Shown here in pieces: positions 30,707-40,072 of a stretch of DNA of 64,000 nucleotides. A program made the translations under genes and the position numbers. The DNA comes from Brassica napus. Lineage: Eukaryota > Streptophyta > Magnoliopsida > Brassicales > Brassicaceae. Within the stretch, counting starts at the first letter, position 1. Each line of letters starts with the position of its first letter. A model generated the notes under the pieces. It worked only from the letters and a program-made list of their open reading frames with translations, ran no database searches and had not been told where the DNA came from. Location of the stretch: the NCBI RefSeq assembly GCF_020379485.1, contig NW_026014699.1:682001-746000 (forward strand), given 5' to 3'.

Positions 30707-31727
30707 TGTTAACTTGAAGAGAAGAAGTGGAGAAGCAAAAGTGATGAGTTGAGTTGGTGCTTGTGCAAAGACATGGCAAGATCTTCAGAGATTGTATGTT
30801 AAGGCTTTGGGAGAGTCTTAAGGCTTCAGAAGTGGTCTGATGAGTGTGCAAAGATAGGGTTAAGTCCAGGAGGGACTTAGACACCATTTAGAGAAGATTT
30901 GGGTCAGACAGTAACTCCAAAGTTACCACAGTAACTTTGGAGAGTTACCACAGTAAGATTGGAGAAGTTTGGGCAAGTTGGTGTAAAAGTGAATAGTGAA
31001 TCACTAGTCACTATTCAGGTTGACTATTCACTATTTGGGTCACTATTCAGGATGTGAAGAGTGTGCATAGTATATGGATAAGGCACCAAGGTTTGAATCT
31101 AGTCAAAGGGAATCAAGAAGATGCTTTGTGGAGGCAAACAACCAATGGGAGCTTCCTTGTGTGTGATTGGCTAGTTCTGGTCTTGGACAGGCTGTCTCTT
31201 GCTGTAAAGAGAAGGGAGCCACGACCATGAACCTGGACAGATGCATGGGAAGATTAAGAGGAGCCTAAGGAGAGCCAATCACAAGCAAGGAGCCAGCTTG
31301 CCTTGGTTTGAATTAAAGTGAGCCAGCTTAGCTTATCCAATCAGCACACATCACTCAGATTACAACAAGACTAACTCATCCTCACCATCCATTCCTCTTA
31401 AGTTATTTCTATCCATTAGATATAGGTTTATGAGTTTGCAAGAGTGTAAAACCTATATAAAGACCCTTATGGGCGTGTCTAGCTCTCTTAAGAGAGTATG
31501 GGGGTTTTCCCCATCTCCTTCATAAATATAAAAGTGTGTTCTTGATCAGATTCCCTTAATCTACCCCTTTCTTAGTCTCTAATCTCTTAATCTCTCTAAG
31601 TCTCTTTGTTTCTGATTCAAGTTCATACTAGTTTCATCAGACCTCTTATTCAACTAGTTCAAGACCTTATTCTCTGCCTCTAATGGCTTCTCATACACAT
31701 ACACAGCCAGATCTCTCAAATCTCATA
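30707..31727 (+). repeat. Element E 3' LTR
   Basis: 1,021 bp, same length as the 5' LTR with a few substitutions (for example 'cagagac' near 27639 against 'cagagat' here, and 'ttggaag' against 'ttgggag'). Confidence 0.93.
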
Positions 31728-31753
31728 GTACTAGATCTGTGCTTCATTTCCAT
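31728..31753 (-). pseudogene. Copia-D gag start fragment
   Basis: On the minus strand an ATG at 31753 opens a frame (MEMKHRSST) that runs in frame, across E, into the gag frame ending at 27554. The first ~8 codons of D's gag are thus probably cut off by E. An ATG also exists at 27550, so the true start is not certain. Confidence 0.55.
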
Positions 31754-31907
31754 GTTGAGATAGTTTGAATCCATCAGAATATCTCACACCACTCAGATAA
31801 TAAAGACCAGAACTCAAGAACACCAAGAACACTCAAGAACCCTCAAGAACACTCAAGAACACCCAGATTTTATGAAAAACGAAATCACACTCTCCCCTTT
31901 TTAGCAA

Positions 31908-31923
31908 CCTGGCTCTGATACCA
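31908..31923 (-). promoter_or_regulatory. Copia-D primer-binding site (tRNA-iMet)
   Basis: Minus strand tggtatcagagccagg next to the 5' LTR; a leader of about 150 nt follows to the ATG at 31753. Confidence 0.92.
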
Positions 31924-32408
31924 TATACACTTTTGTGTATTAGAGCATGATTCAACCAATCAGGGATAATCAGATGAAAAGATTAAAGAGATTAAGAGAT
32001 TCTAGTGAGAGAATAAAGAGAGAGAGACTCAAAACTCCATTAATTAATAACTGATGAGGTTTACAAGTATTAATAGAGAGAGCAACAAGGAAATTCGAAA
32101 TGGTTAAGCATGTGTAGTCAAAGGACAGGCTGGAACTCCTTTTGAATCACTTGGCTGTGCTTTCTCACATGCTTGCACTAGTATAAAGGTAACTTCTCCT
32201 TTCCAGCATCATACAGGCTGTCAAAGTGATCCCTTATCCTTCCTTAACCTCACTTATCCTCTTTGGTCGAGTTTCCTCTCTTCTCTTCACTAAGTTACCT
32301 TCTCATCCCATCAGATAACTTCCCCAAGTAGTTACTGTGGTTAAAATAAAGTTACCACAGTAAAACTCTAAAGTTACTGTCTCAGCCTCCTTGGTCTTCA
32401 TCTCAATA
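31924..32408 (-). repeat. Copia-D 5' LTR
   Basis: 485 bp, same ends as the 3' LTR. Holds CACAGTAA/TTACTGTG motifs near 32331-32380 on the + strand. Confidence 0.92.
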
Positions 32409-32749
32409 AAGGAAGCTGTTATATTCCCAAACAGGAAAACTAGGATCACATGATTTGAAAGTGGGATAGCTTCTTCATCCTAACTCCTATGAGATTTATT
32501 CAACTTCCTAGTGATTCTCCATTACCTTATGTATCAAAATCAAGCTTCTTACATCGCGATTCATCCTGGTTTGATTAGAATAACAAGGAAGCTGTCATAT
32601 TCCCAAACAGGAAAACTGTGATCACCTGATTTGAAAGTGGGATAGCTTCTTCATCCTAACTCCTATGAGATTTATTCAACTTTCTAATGGTTCTCCACTA
32701 CTTTATGTATCCATTTAAAGCTTCTTACATCACGATTCATCCTGGTTTG
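32409..32749 (+). repeat. Satellite array 3 (about 2 monomers)
   Basis: 341 bp between Copia-D and Copia-G. Variants gaataacaagg (32577) and ccatttaaag match those at about 1250 and 1385 in the same order, so this is a further copy of that part of array 1. Confidence 0.9.
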
Positions 32750-33323
32750 TGTTAATATGAAGGCATTGGATGATGAGAAGTGTTGAGAGTAATAGATGAG
32801 GTTGGGAAAGAGTAAGGAGTTGGAGAGGAATGAGTTTGGGTCGACCTAAGCCGTACAGGCCGTACAGGCCGTACTGGCCGTACTGACCGTACCATTAGGG
32901 TCGACCAAACTCACCAAAGGGAAGTTACCATGCCACGGTAACTTAGGAGAAGTAACACTGATCTTCTACCACACTGGTTTACGTTAAGATGGATAAGGAA
33001 GAGCTTAGAGACAGGCTGTCACTTGCTGGATAAAGCTAAAGGTGCTTTACATCCAAGGATAAGCTAATTGGACAGTTTGAATTAAAGTAGAATCCTATCC
33101 ATTGCAATAGTGTGATTTTGAAAACCCTTATGTCTCTTGTAGCCTCACTATATATTGTTGTCTCTCATCATTAATAAAACTTAGACAGTTCTAAACAAAT
33201 CAATCTCTCTATACTTTTCACAATGATTCTCCATTAGTCTCTTAATCTCTTAAATCTACTCTAATCTCTTCTCTATTCTTATCTAAACTCAGATTACCTT
33301 TTACACTTCTCAAAAGTGATATG
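32750..33323 (+). repeat. Copia-G 5' LTR
   Basis: 574 bp, TGTTAATATG...AAGTGATA. It has five GTAC boxes at exact 9-bp spacing (32853-32892), an 8-bp inverted repeat AAGTTACC/GGTAACTT (32922-32944) and a tatatatt box at 33149-33156. Confidence 0.95.
32853..32892 (+). promoter_or_regulatory. Five-copy GTAC array in Copia-G 5' LTR
   Basis: GTAC at 32853, 32862, 32871, 32880 and 32889. Only four boxes remain in the 3' LTR (38397, 38406, 38415, 38424), so the array changes length by whole units. Confidence 0.7.
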
Positions 33324-33339
33324 GTATCAGAGCCAGGTT
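33324..33339 (+). promoter_or_regulatory. Copia-G primer-binding site (tRNA-iMet)
   Basis: tggtatcagagccagg next to the LTR; a leader of about 255 nt precedes the gag ATG at 33596. Confidence 0.92.
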
Positions 33340-33595
33340 GATTTCAATCTGAGTTCTTGGCGTTTTTCTCTTGAAGATTCAAACTTGAAACTTTGAGAGA
33401 TCGAGTGAGAGTGGTGTGAGTGTTCTTGGAAGAAGCTGCATCCCGGGAGCTACATCTTCATTCCGGCAGTCTTATCAAGCTTTTTGAGGGTTCTTTGAAG
33501 AGTAAAGACAAGGCACGGAAGGGTTTGAGCTGGTGTTGTAGTTCTGAGTCTCAAGATCAAGTCTTTTACAAGTTATTGAAGTGAAACTGCTTGAG

Positions 33596-36484
33596 ATGGA
33601 GAGTGGTTCCAAGATGAAGGTTGCTGTGACTTTCAAAGGAAGTAACTACCTAGTATGGTCTAGGATGGTGAAGACTGCTGTGGGAAGTAAGGGTTTATGG
33701 AAGCACATCACATCTGGTGAGGCTCCAAAGCTCATTACTCAAGGAGGAGACAAGGAGAGTGTCTCGGAAGCTGAAGCTGAGAAGTGGCAACAAGAGGACA
33801 TGATGGTGATGTCTGCTCTTCATAGCTCGTTGGAGCCAGCCATTCTAGATGCTTACAGCTATTGTGAGACAGCCAAGGAGCTGTGGGAAACATTGAAGAA
33901 GGTGTATGGAAACACCTCTAACCTCAGCCGGGTCTTTGAAGTGAAGAAAGCTTTGAATGATCTAACTCAGGAGGACATGGAGTTCACTAAGCATTTGGGG
34001 AGGTTCCGGACACTCTGGTCAGAGCTGGAGATGCTGAGGCCGAGCACAACTGATCCGGAGCTGCTGAATGAAAGAAGAGAGCAAGACAAGGTCTTTGGGT
34101 TGTTGCTGACAATGAATCCAAGCTACAGTGGGGTTATTCAGCATATGTTGAGGGCGGATAAGCTTCCTGACTTGGAGGATGCGTGTGCTCAGATACAAAA
34201 GGAGCAAGGCTCCATTGGCTTGTTTGGTGGTAAAGGAGACTTGTCTCTAGCCAATGCTGCGCAAACTGATCATGAGGAGATACCACAAGCCAACAGAGCA
34301 GCACACGGCAAGTATGAAGACAGGAAGTTCAATGGCAATTGTGATCACTGCAAGAAGCATGGACACAAGAAAAGCCAGTGCTGGATACTACATCCTCATC
34401 TGAAGCCGGCGAAGTTCATAAAGGACAGGGAGGCAAGAGCTCATGCGTCTGAGGGAACAAGTGGAGCCGGATCATCTAGCCGTGGAGCTGAAGGAGAGGG
34501 GCGTGAGGGTGATGGCAAGGCACTGGTGACATACTCAGGAGCTCCTAACACCCGTGGCAATGATCAAGACTTCATCAGGAGATCCGAGATGGATGCTCTC
34601 ATCAAAATGCTCAAGGAGAATGGTAACACTCATGGGTACTCCTTTGGTGCATCCATGATAGCTAAGACTATAGAAACATCTCCTTGTGTTACTGATATTG
34701 CTAGGATGGATAGAGTTAAATGCAATGAACAGGCTAGACATGAGTACACCTTTGCTAGAAATGCTAGGATGAATCATGAACTAAATGCATTTAGATCACC
34801 TTTGAACCTTTGTCATAATGCTAGCAGTATAACTAAGCCATTAATTGTTGATTCTGGTGCATCTCATCACATGATTAGTGATACAAATCTGATTAAGGAT
34901 ATAGAACCAACTAGTGGACATGTTATGATTGCAAATGGGGACAAGATCCCTATTAGAGGAATAGGAAACTTGAAGTTGTTTGATAAGAACACTAGAGCTT
35001 TCTATATGCCTGAATTTACATCTAACTTGCTATCTGTTAAGAAATGCACAACTGATTTGAATTGCAATGTTATATTCAGTCCTAATGATGTAAAGTTTCA
35101 GGATATTGAGAGCAGCCACTTGATTGGAAAAGGAATCACTAAAGGAGAGTTGTATTTGCTTGAAGAACTTGATCCTGTTTCCAATTACAATTGCTCGTTT
35201 ACTACTGCTTCTAGTTTAAATAAAAATGCTTTGTGGCATGCTAGATTAGGACATCCTCATGGTAGAGCTTTGAACTTGATGTTACCAGGTGTTTTATTTG
35301 AGAATAAGGATTGTGAAGCATGCATTTTAGGCAAGCATTGTAAAACTGTATTTCCAAACTCTACTAGTGTTTATGATAAGTGCTTTGATCTTATTCATTC
35401 TGATGTGTGGACTGCACCTTGCATATCTAGAGACAATCATAAGTACTTTGTCACATTCATTGATGAAAAATCCAAATACACCTGGTTAACTTTAATCCCA
35501 TCAAAAGATAGAGTGATAGATGCATTTAAGAACTTTCAAGCTTATGTGACTAACCATTATAATGCCAAGATTAAAATTTTTAGATCAGATAATGGAGGGG
35601 AGTACACAAGCTATGCGTTCAAGAGTCATCTAGAGCATCATGGGATCTTGCATCAAACAAGCTGTCCCTATACTCCACAACAGAATGGGGTAGCTGAGAG
35701 GAAGAACCGACACTTGATGGAGGTTGCTAGGTCACTGATGTTCCAAGCAAACGTTCCAAAGAGATTTTGGAGTGATGCTGTGGCTACTGCTTGTTATTTG
35801 ATCAACAGGATTCCCACAAAGGTGTTGAAGGATCAAGCACCATTTGAAGTTCTAAACAAGCACAAGCCATCAGTGGATTACTTGAGAGTATTTGGATGTT
35901 TATGCTTTGTGTTGGTACCAGGAGAGTTGAGAAACAAGTTAGATGCAAGGAGCACTAAGGCTATGTTCATTGGCTACTCAACAACACAAAAGGGATACAA
36001 GTGCTATGATCCAGCAACTAGAAGAGTCCTAGTCTCTAGAGATGTGAAGTTCATAGAAGCAAGAGGATACTATGAAGAAAAGAACCAAGAGGAGCTAAAG
36101 GATTTAACATCAGATAAGGCAGGCGCTTTAAGACTGATTTTGGAAGGTCTAGGTATCACGATGAACCAGGATCCAAATGTGGGGAGTAGGAACCAACATG
36201 AGAGTTCTCCGGCCCCTGTTGGAGCTAATCAGTCACCTCACCTTGATCGTGAGGGGGGAAGGGAATCTGAAACTCAAGAAGATGGTCAGGATGGAGCCGG
36301 CTTGAGTGAAGAAGAAGAAGAGAGTGTTTCAGTCTCACACAATCAAGGTGAGCAAAGCCAAGAAGATGAAGAACATCAGAGTGGAGTTCAAGAACCGAGT
36401 ACACAAGATGAACCGGTTCAAGAACAAGAACAACCTGTATTGAGAAGAAGCACAAGGCTGAGAAGGATCCTTCCTCTTGGGTAA
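33596..36484 (+). pseudogene. Copia-G gag-protease-integrase, frame ends early
   Basis: ATG at 33596 (MESGSKMKV; the frame is open slightly further upstream only from GTG at 33581). Gag; CCHC knuckle from residue 249; protease DSGASHHM from D419; gag-pre-integrase (WHARLGHPH); integrase core D603, D665, E701 (35 residues between the last two); then the acidic linker. Near 36460 a single base is missing compared with the other copies (in the run after LRRSTRLR), so the frame terminates at 36484 before reverse transcriptase. Confidence 0.9.
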
Positions 36485-36492
36485 ACACGCGA

Positions 36493-37833
36493 GTGTACTA
36501 CAATGCCCAAGCTGTGGAGCATCCCTCTCAAGCTGTGTGCTCCTTTGCTCAATACCCTGAAGAGCATTGTGCCTTTATGGTAAACTTGGATGAGAACTAC
36601 ATTCCAAGAAGCTATGAAGAGGCAGTAATGGATAAGGAATGGAAGGAATCAGTTGGAGCTGAGGCAGGAGCTATGATCAAGAATGATACATGGTATGAGA
36701 GTGAGTTACCAAAAGGGAAGAAGGCTGTGACTAGTAGATGGATCTTCACAATCAAGTATAAGGCTGATGGAACAGTTGAGAGGAAGAAGTCAAGACTGGT
36801 TGCAAGAGGTTTCACTCAAACTTATGGAGAAGATTACATTGAGACCTTTGCGCCAGTAGCTAAACTACACACAATCCGGATTGTATTAAGCTTAGCTGTG
36901 AACCTTGGATGGGGCTTATGGCAAATGGATGTGAAGAATGCATTTCTACAAGGAGAGCTGGAGGATGAAGTGTATATGCATCCACCTCCAGGCTTGGAAC
37001 ACTTAGTGAAGAGAGGGAATGTGTTGAGACTGAAGAAAGCTATCTATGGACTGAAGCAATCACCAAGAGCTTGGTACAACAAGCTGAGTACTACTCTGAA
37101 TGGCCGAGGTTTCAAGAAGTCTGAACTAGACCACACCCTCTTCACTCTCACTACTCCCTCAGGTATGATTGCACTCCTTGTGTATGTTGATGATATCATT
37201 ATCACAGGAAGTGATAAGGAAGGTATCATAGCAACCAAGGAGTTCCTTAAATCCATGTTTGAGATTAAAGACTTGGGAGAAATGAAATACTTTCTTGGAA
37301 TTGAGATATGTAGATCCAAGGAAGGTTTGTTCATGTCCCAAAGGAAGTATACACTTGATCTTTTGAAAGGTGCAGGTGCTTATGGAGGCAAGACAGCAAG
37401 GATGCCTATGGAGGATGGCTACAAAGTCCCACGAGAGGGGGAGATTGAAGACAGCAAACCTTATCAGGATCCTAAACTCTATAGAAAACTAGTTGGTAAA
37501 TTGATTTACCTTACCATAACTAGACCTGACATCTGTTTTGCTGTGAATCAGGTGAGTCAACACATGCAAGTGCCTAAGGAGCATCACTGGCGCATGGTGG
37601 AGAGAATCTTGATGTATCTCAACGGCTCACCTGATCAAGGAGTTGGATGGGTTGCAATGGGAGCACTGAAGTGGTTGGATACTGTGATGCGGATTGGGCT
37701 GGTGATAGAGCAGACAGGAGATCAACCACAGGCTATTGCACATTCATTGGAGGCAACTTGGTTACTTGGAAGAGTAAGAAGCAGAAGGTGGTGTCTTGCT
37801 CAAGTGCAGAGGCTGAGTATAGAGCTATGCTGA
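36493..37833 (+). pseudogene. Copia-G reverse transcriptase fragment
   Basis: Continues the polyprotein in a shifted frame: NAQAVEHPSQAVCSFAQ, the RT palm with YVDD at about 37183-37194, and RT thumb/connection to GSPDQGV. At about 37642 another single-base loss shifts the frame again; the remaining codons to 37833 are out-of-frame read-through. No proper start codon of its own. Confidence 0.88.
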
Positions 37834-38153
37834 AGCTTACCAACGAGCTGGTGTGGATCAAAGGTATCTTGAAGCATTTGGAGATTGATCAAGCCACGCC
37901 AATGACAATGCATTGTGATAACCAAGCTGCCATCCACATTGCCTCCAACTCGGTGTTCCATGAGAGGACCAAGCACATTGAAGTGGATTGTCACAAGGTG
38001 AGGCAGATGATCATCTTAGGAGTCATCCTGCCATGCTATACAAGAAGTGAAGATCAGTTGGCTGATGTGTTCACTAAGGCTGCGAGACAGAAGACAATGG
38101 AGTCCATTCACATCAGGTTGGGCCTCATTGATCTTGGGAAGAGAAGGAGCTGA
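37647..38153 (+). pseudogene. Copia-G RNase H fragment
   Basis: Third piece of the polyprotein: GCNGSTEVVGYCDADWAGD, SSAEAEYRAM, CDNQAA and the C-terminal LGLIDLGKRRS. RNase H acidic residues are intact, but the piece is out of frame with the RT fragment. Confidence 0.88.
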
Positions 38154-38255
38154 TCCTCTTGGCTGTGAGGTCTTTACTCTTTTTCCCTCATCAAGGTTTT
38201 GTCCCAATGGGTTTTCCTTGGTGAGGTTTTTAATGAGGAAGATCTCATAGCCATC

Positions 38256-38293
38256 CAAGCTTAGGCTTTCACAAAGCTAAGCTTGAGGGGGAG
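38256..38293 (+). promoter_or_regulatory. Copia-G polypurine tract with upstream hairpin
   Basis: Stem CAAGCTTAG/CTAAGCTTG (38256-38285), then AGGGGGAG (38286-38293). Same stem as A and H. Confidence 0.8.
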
Positions 38294-38856
38294 TGTTAAT
38301 ATGAAGGCATTGGATGATGAGAAGTGTTGAGAGTAATAGATGAGGTTGGGAAAGAGTAAGGAGTTGGAGAGGAATGAGTTTGGGTCGACCTAAGCCGTAC
38401 AGGCCGTACTGGCCGTACTGACCGTACCATTAGGGTCGACCAAACTCACCAAAGGGAAGTTACCATGCCACGGTAACTTAGGAGAAGTAACACTGATCTT
38501 CTACCACACTGGTTTACGTTAAGATGGATAAGGAAGAGCTTAGAGACAGGCTGTCACTTGCTGGATAAAGCTAAAGGTGCTTTACATCCAAGGATAAGCT
38601 AATTGGACAGTTTGAATTAAAGTAGAATCCTATCCATTGCAATAGTGTGATTTCGAAAACCCTTATGTCTCTTGTAGCCTCACTATATATTGTTGTCTCT
38701 CATCATTAATAAAACTTAGACAGTTCTAAACAAATCAATCTCTCTATACTTTTCACAATGATTCTCCATTAGTCTCTTAATCTCTTAAATCTACTCTAAT
38801 CTCTTCTCTATTCTTATCTAAACTCAGATTATCTTTTACACTTCTCAAAAGTGATA
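38294..38856 (+). repeat. Copia-G 3' LTR
   Basis: 563 bp; lacks one 9-bp GTAC unit and two T residues compared with the 5' LTR, plus two substitutions. Confidence 0.95.
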
Positions 38857-39293
38857 GTTTGATTAGAATGACAAAGAAGCTGTCATATTCCCAAACAGAA
38901 AAACTGGGATCACCTGATTTGAAAGTGGGATAGCTTCTTCATCCTAACTCCTATGAGATTTATTCAACTTTCTAATGGTTCTCCACTACTTTATGTATCC
39001 ATTTAAAGCTTCTTACATCACGATTCATCCTGGTTTGATTAGAATGACAAAGAAGCTGTCATATTCCCAAACAGAAAAACTGGGATCACCTGATTTAAAA
39101 GTGGGATAGCTTCTTCATCCTAACTCCTATGAGATTAATTCAACTTCCTAATGGTTCTCCACTACTTTATGTAACAAAATCAAGCTTCTTACATCAAGAT
39201 TCATCCTTGTTTGATTAGAATGACAAAGAAGCTATCATATTCCCAAACAGGAAAACTGGGATCACCTGATTTGAAAGTGGGATAGCTTCTTCA
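38857..39293 (+). repeat. Satellite array 4 (about 2.5 monomers)
   Basis: 437 bp between Copia-G and Copia-H, in phase with array 3. The variants ccatttaaag, aaacagaaaaac and atcaagattcatccttg match those at about 1380-1600, in the same order. Confidence 0.9.
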
Positions 39294-39383
39294 TGTTGAG
39301 TTGAGTTGATTATATTGGTATGGAGAGAAGAGGAGTTGAAGAGGAGAAGAGATGGAGAAGCTTAGGGGGTTTGGGTGTGAATG

Positions 39384-39428
39384 GTACGGACGTCCGTACA
39401 AGGCCGTACATGGCCGTACCGTCCGTAC
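39384..39428 (+). promoter_or_regulatory. Five-copy GTAC array in Copia-H 5' LTR
   Basis: GTAC at 39384, 39396, 39406, 39416 and 39425, spacing 9-12 bp. Repeated in the 3' LTR at 44296-44340. Confidence 0.68.
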
Positions 39429-39671
39429 CAAAGGTCTCGACCAAAACTTACCCAACTCGACCAAGTGAAACGGTAACAAGGGAGTGTTACCTTGGGGACT
39501 TAAGGAGAAGGGATCAGACCGTTGAGTGGATAAGGGAAGAGCGTGCCAGGCTGGAACAGGCTGTAAAGAGGCAAAGCATGTGAGCCTTACCATCCAATCA
39601 TCCGGAAAGCAACCTTGACTCTACATGCTTCAATAGTGCCCATTTCGCCTCTTGTAAACCCTAATGCCTTC

Positions 39672-39680
39672 TATATAAAT
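39672..39680 (+). promoter_or_regulatory. TATA box of Copia-H
   Basis: tatataaat in the 5' LTR, about 180 bp before the LTR end. Same position as in Copia-A. Confidence 0.6.
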
Positions 39681-39859
39681 ATGTAACCTCACTCATTAAT
39701 AAGATCAATCAGTTCGAGTCTCTCTAATCTCTTAGACTATGGTTTTCTCTTAGACACTAAACGGCTCTTTGTAGTCTCTTAATCTTTCACAAACTTCTCT
39801 TAATCACTTCCTAAACACTCTCTTTATTCTAATCACTCTAAAGATCTCTTAATCTCATA

Positions 39860-39875
39860 TGGTATCAGAGCCAGG
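39860..39875 (+). promoter_or_regulatory. Copia-H primer-binding site (tRNA-iMet)
   Basis: tggtatcagagccagg directly after the LTR; a leader of about 200 nt follows to the ATG at 40073. Confidence 0.92.
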
Positions 39876-40072
39876 TTCATTTGAATCTGGGGTTTGATCT
39901 TTAGAGAGTTACAAGCTAAACGTCTTTGAAGCTACACACGAGTAGTCTTGAAGGTGTTGAAGCTGTGGTTCGTTCTAGTTGAAGCTGTGCTACGTTCTGT
40001 GGGTTTGCGTGATTCTAGACTCAAGGTTGGTGTGTACGAGATCCAAGATACAAGTTTTCAAGTCAAGCAAAG

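Larger units (their letters stand above)
27560..31727 (+). mobile_element. Element E, non-autonomous LTR retrotransposon
   Basis: 4,168 bp flanked by gtact (27555-27559 and 31728-31732). LTRs of 1,021 bp (TGTTAACTTG...CTCATA), primer site at 28581-28596, PPT at 30699-30706. The 2.1-kb interior encodes no gag or pol, so it must rely on proteins from another element. Same LTR family as solo LTR B and partly similar to F. It keeps the Copia-type tail (tttactctttttccctc, near 30581) and the PPT hairpin, so a Copia partner is likely. Confidence 0.92.
22798..32408 (-). mobile_element. Copia-D, defective Ty1/copia element hosting element E
   Basis: Minus-strand element flanked by aagga (22793-22797 and 32409-32413), with 485-bp LTRs, a primer site at 31908-31923 and a PPT at 23283-23290. 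Excluding E it is about 5.4 kb. The LTRs start TATTGAG and end GTATA in both copies, not TG...CA. It has no GTAC array but several GTTAC/CACAGTAA motifs. The gag is remodelled and pol is broken (see CDS entries), so it is not autonomous. Confidence 0.93.
32750..38856 (+). mobile_element. Copia-G, frameshifted Ty1/copia element
   Basis: 6,107 bp flanked by gtttg (32745-32749 and 38857-38861). The 5' LTR is 574 bp and the 3' LTR 563 bp. The difference is one 9-bp unit of the GTAC array, a 2-bp T run and two substitutions. Primer site 33324-33339, PPT 38286-38293. Coding region broken twice in pol. Confidence 0.95.
39294..39859 (+). repeat. Copia-H 5' LTR
   Basis: 566 bp, TGTTGAGTTGAG...AATCTCATA. 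GTAC array 39384-39428, GGTAAC/GTTACC inverted repeat 39472-39491, tatataaat at 39672-39680. Confidence 0.95.
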
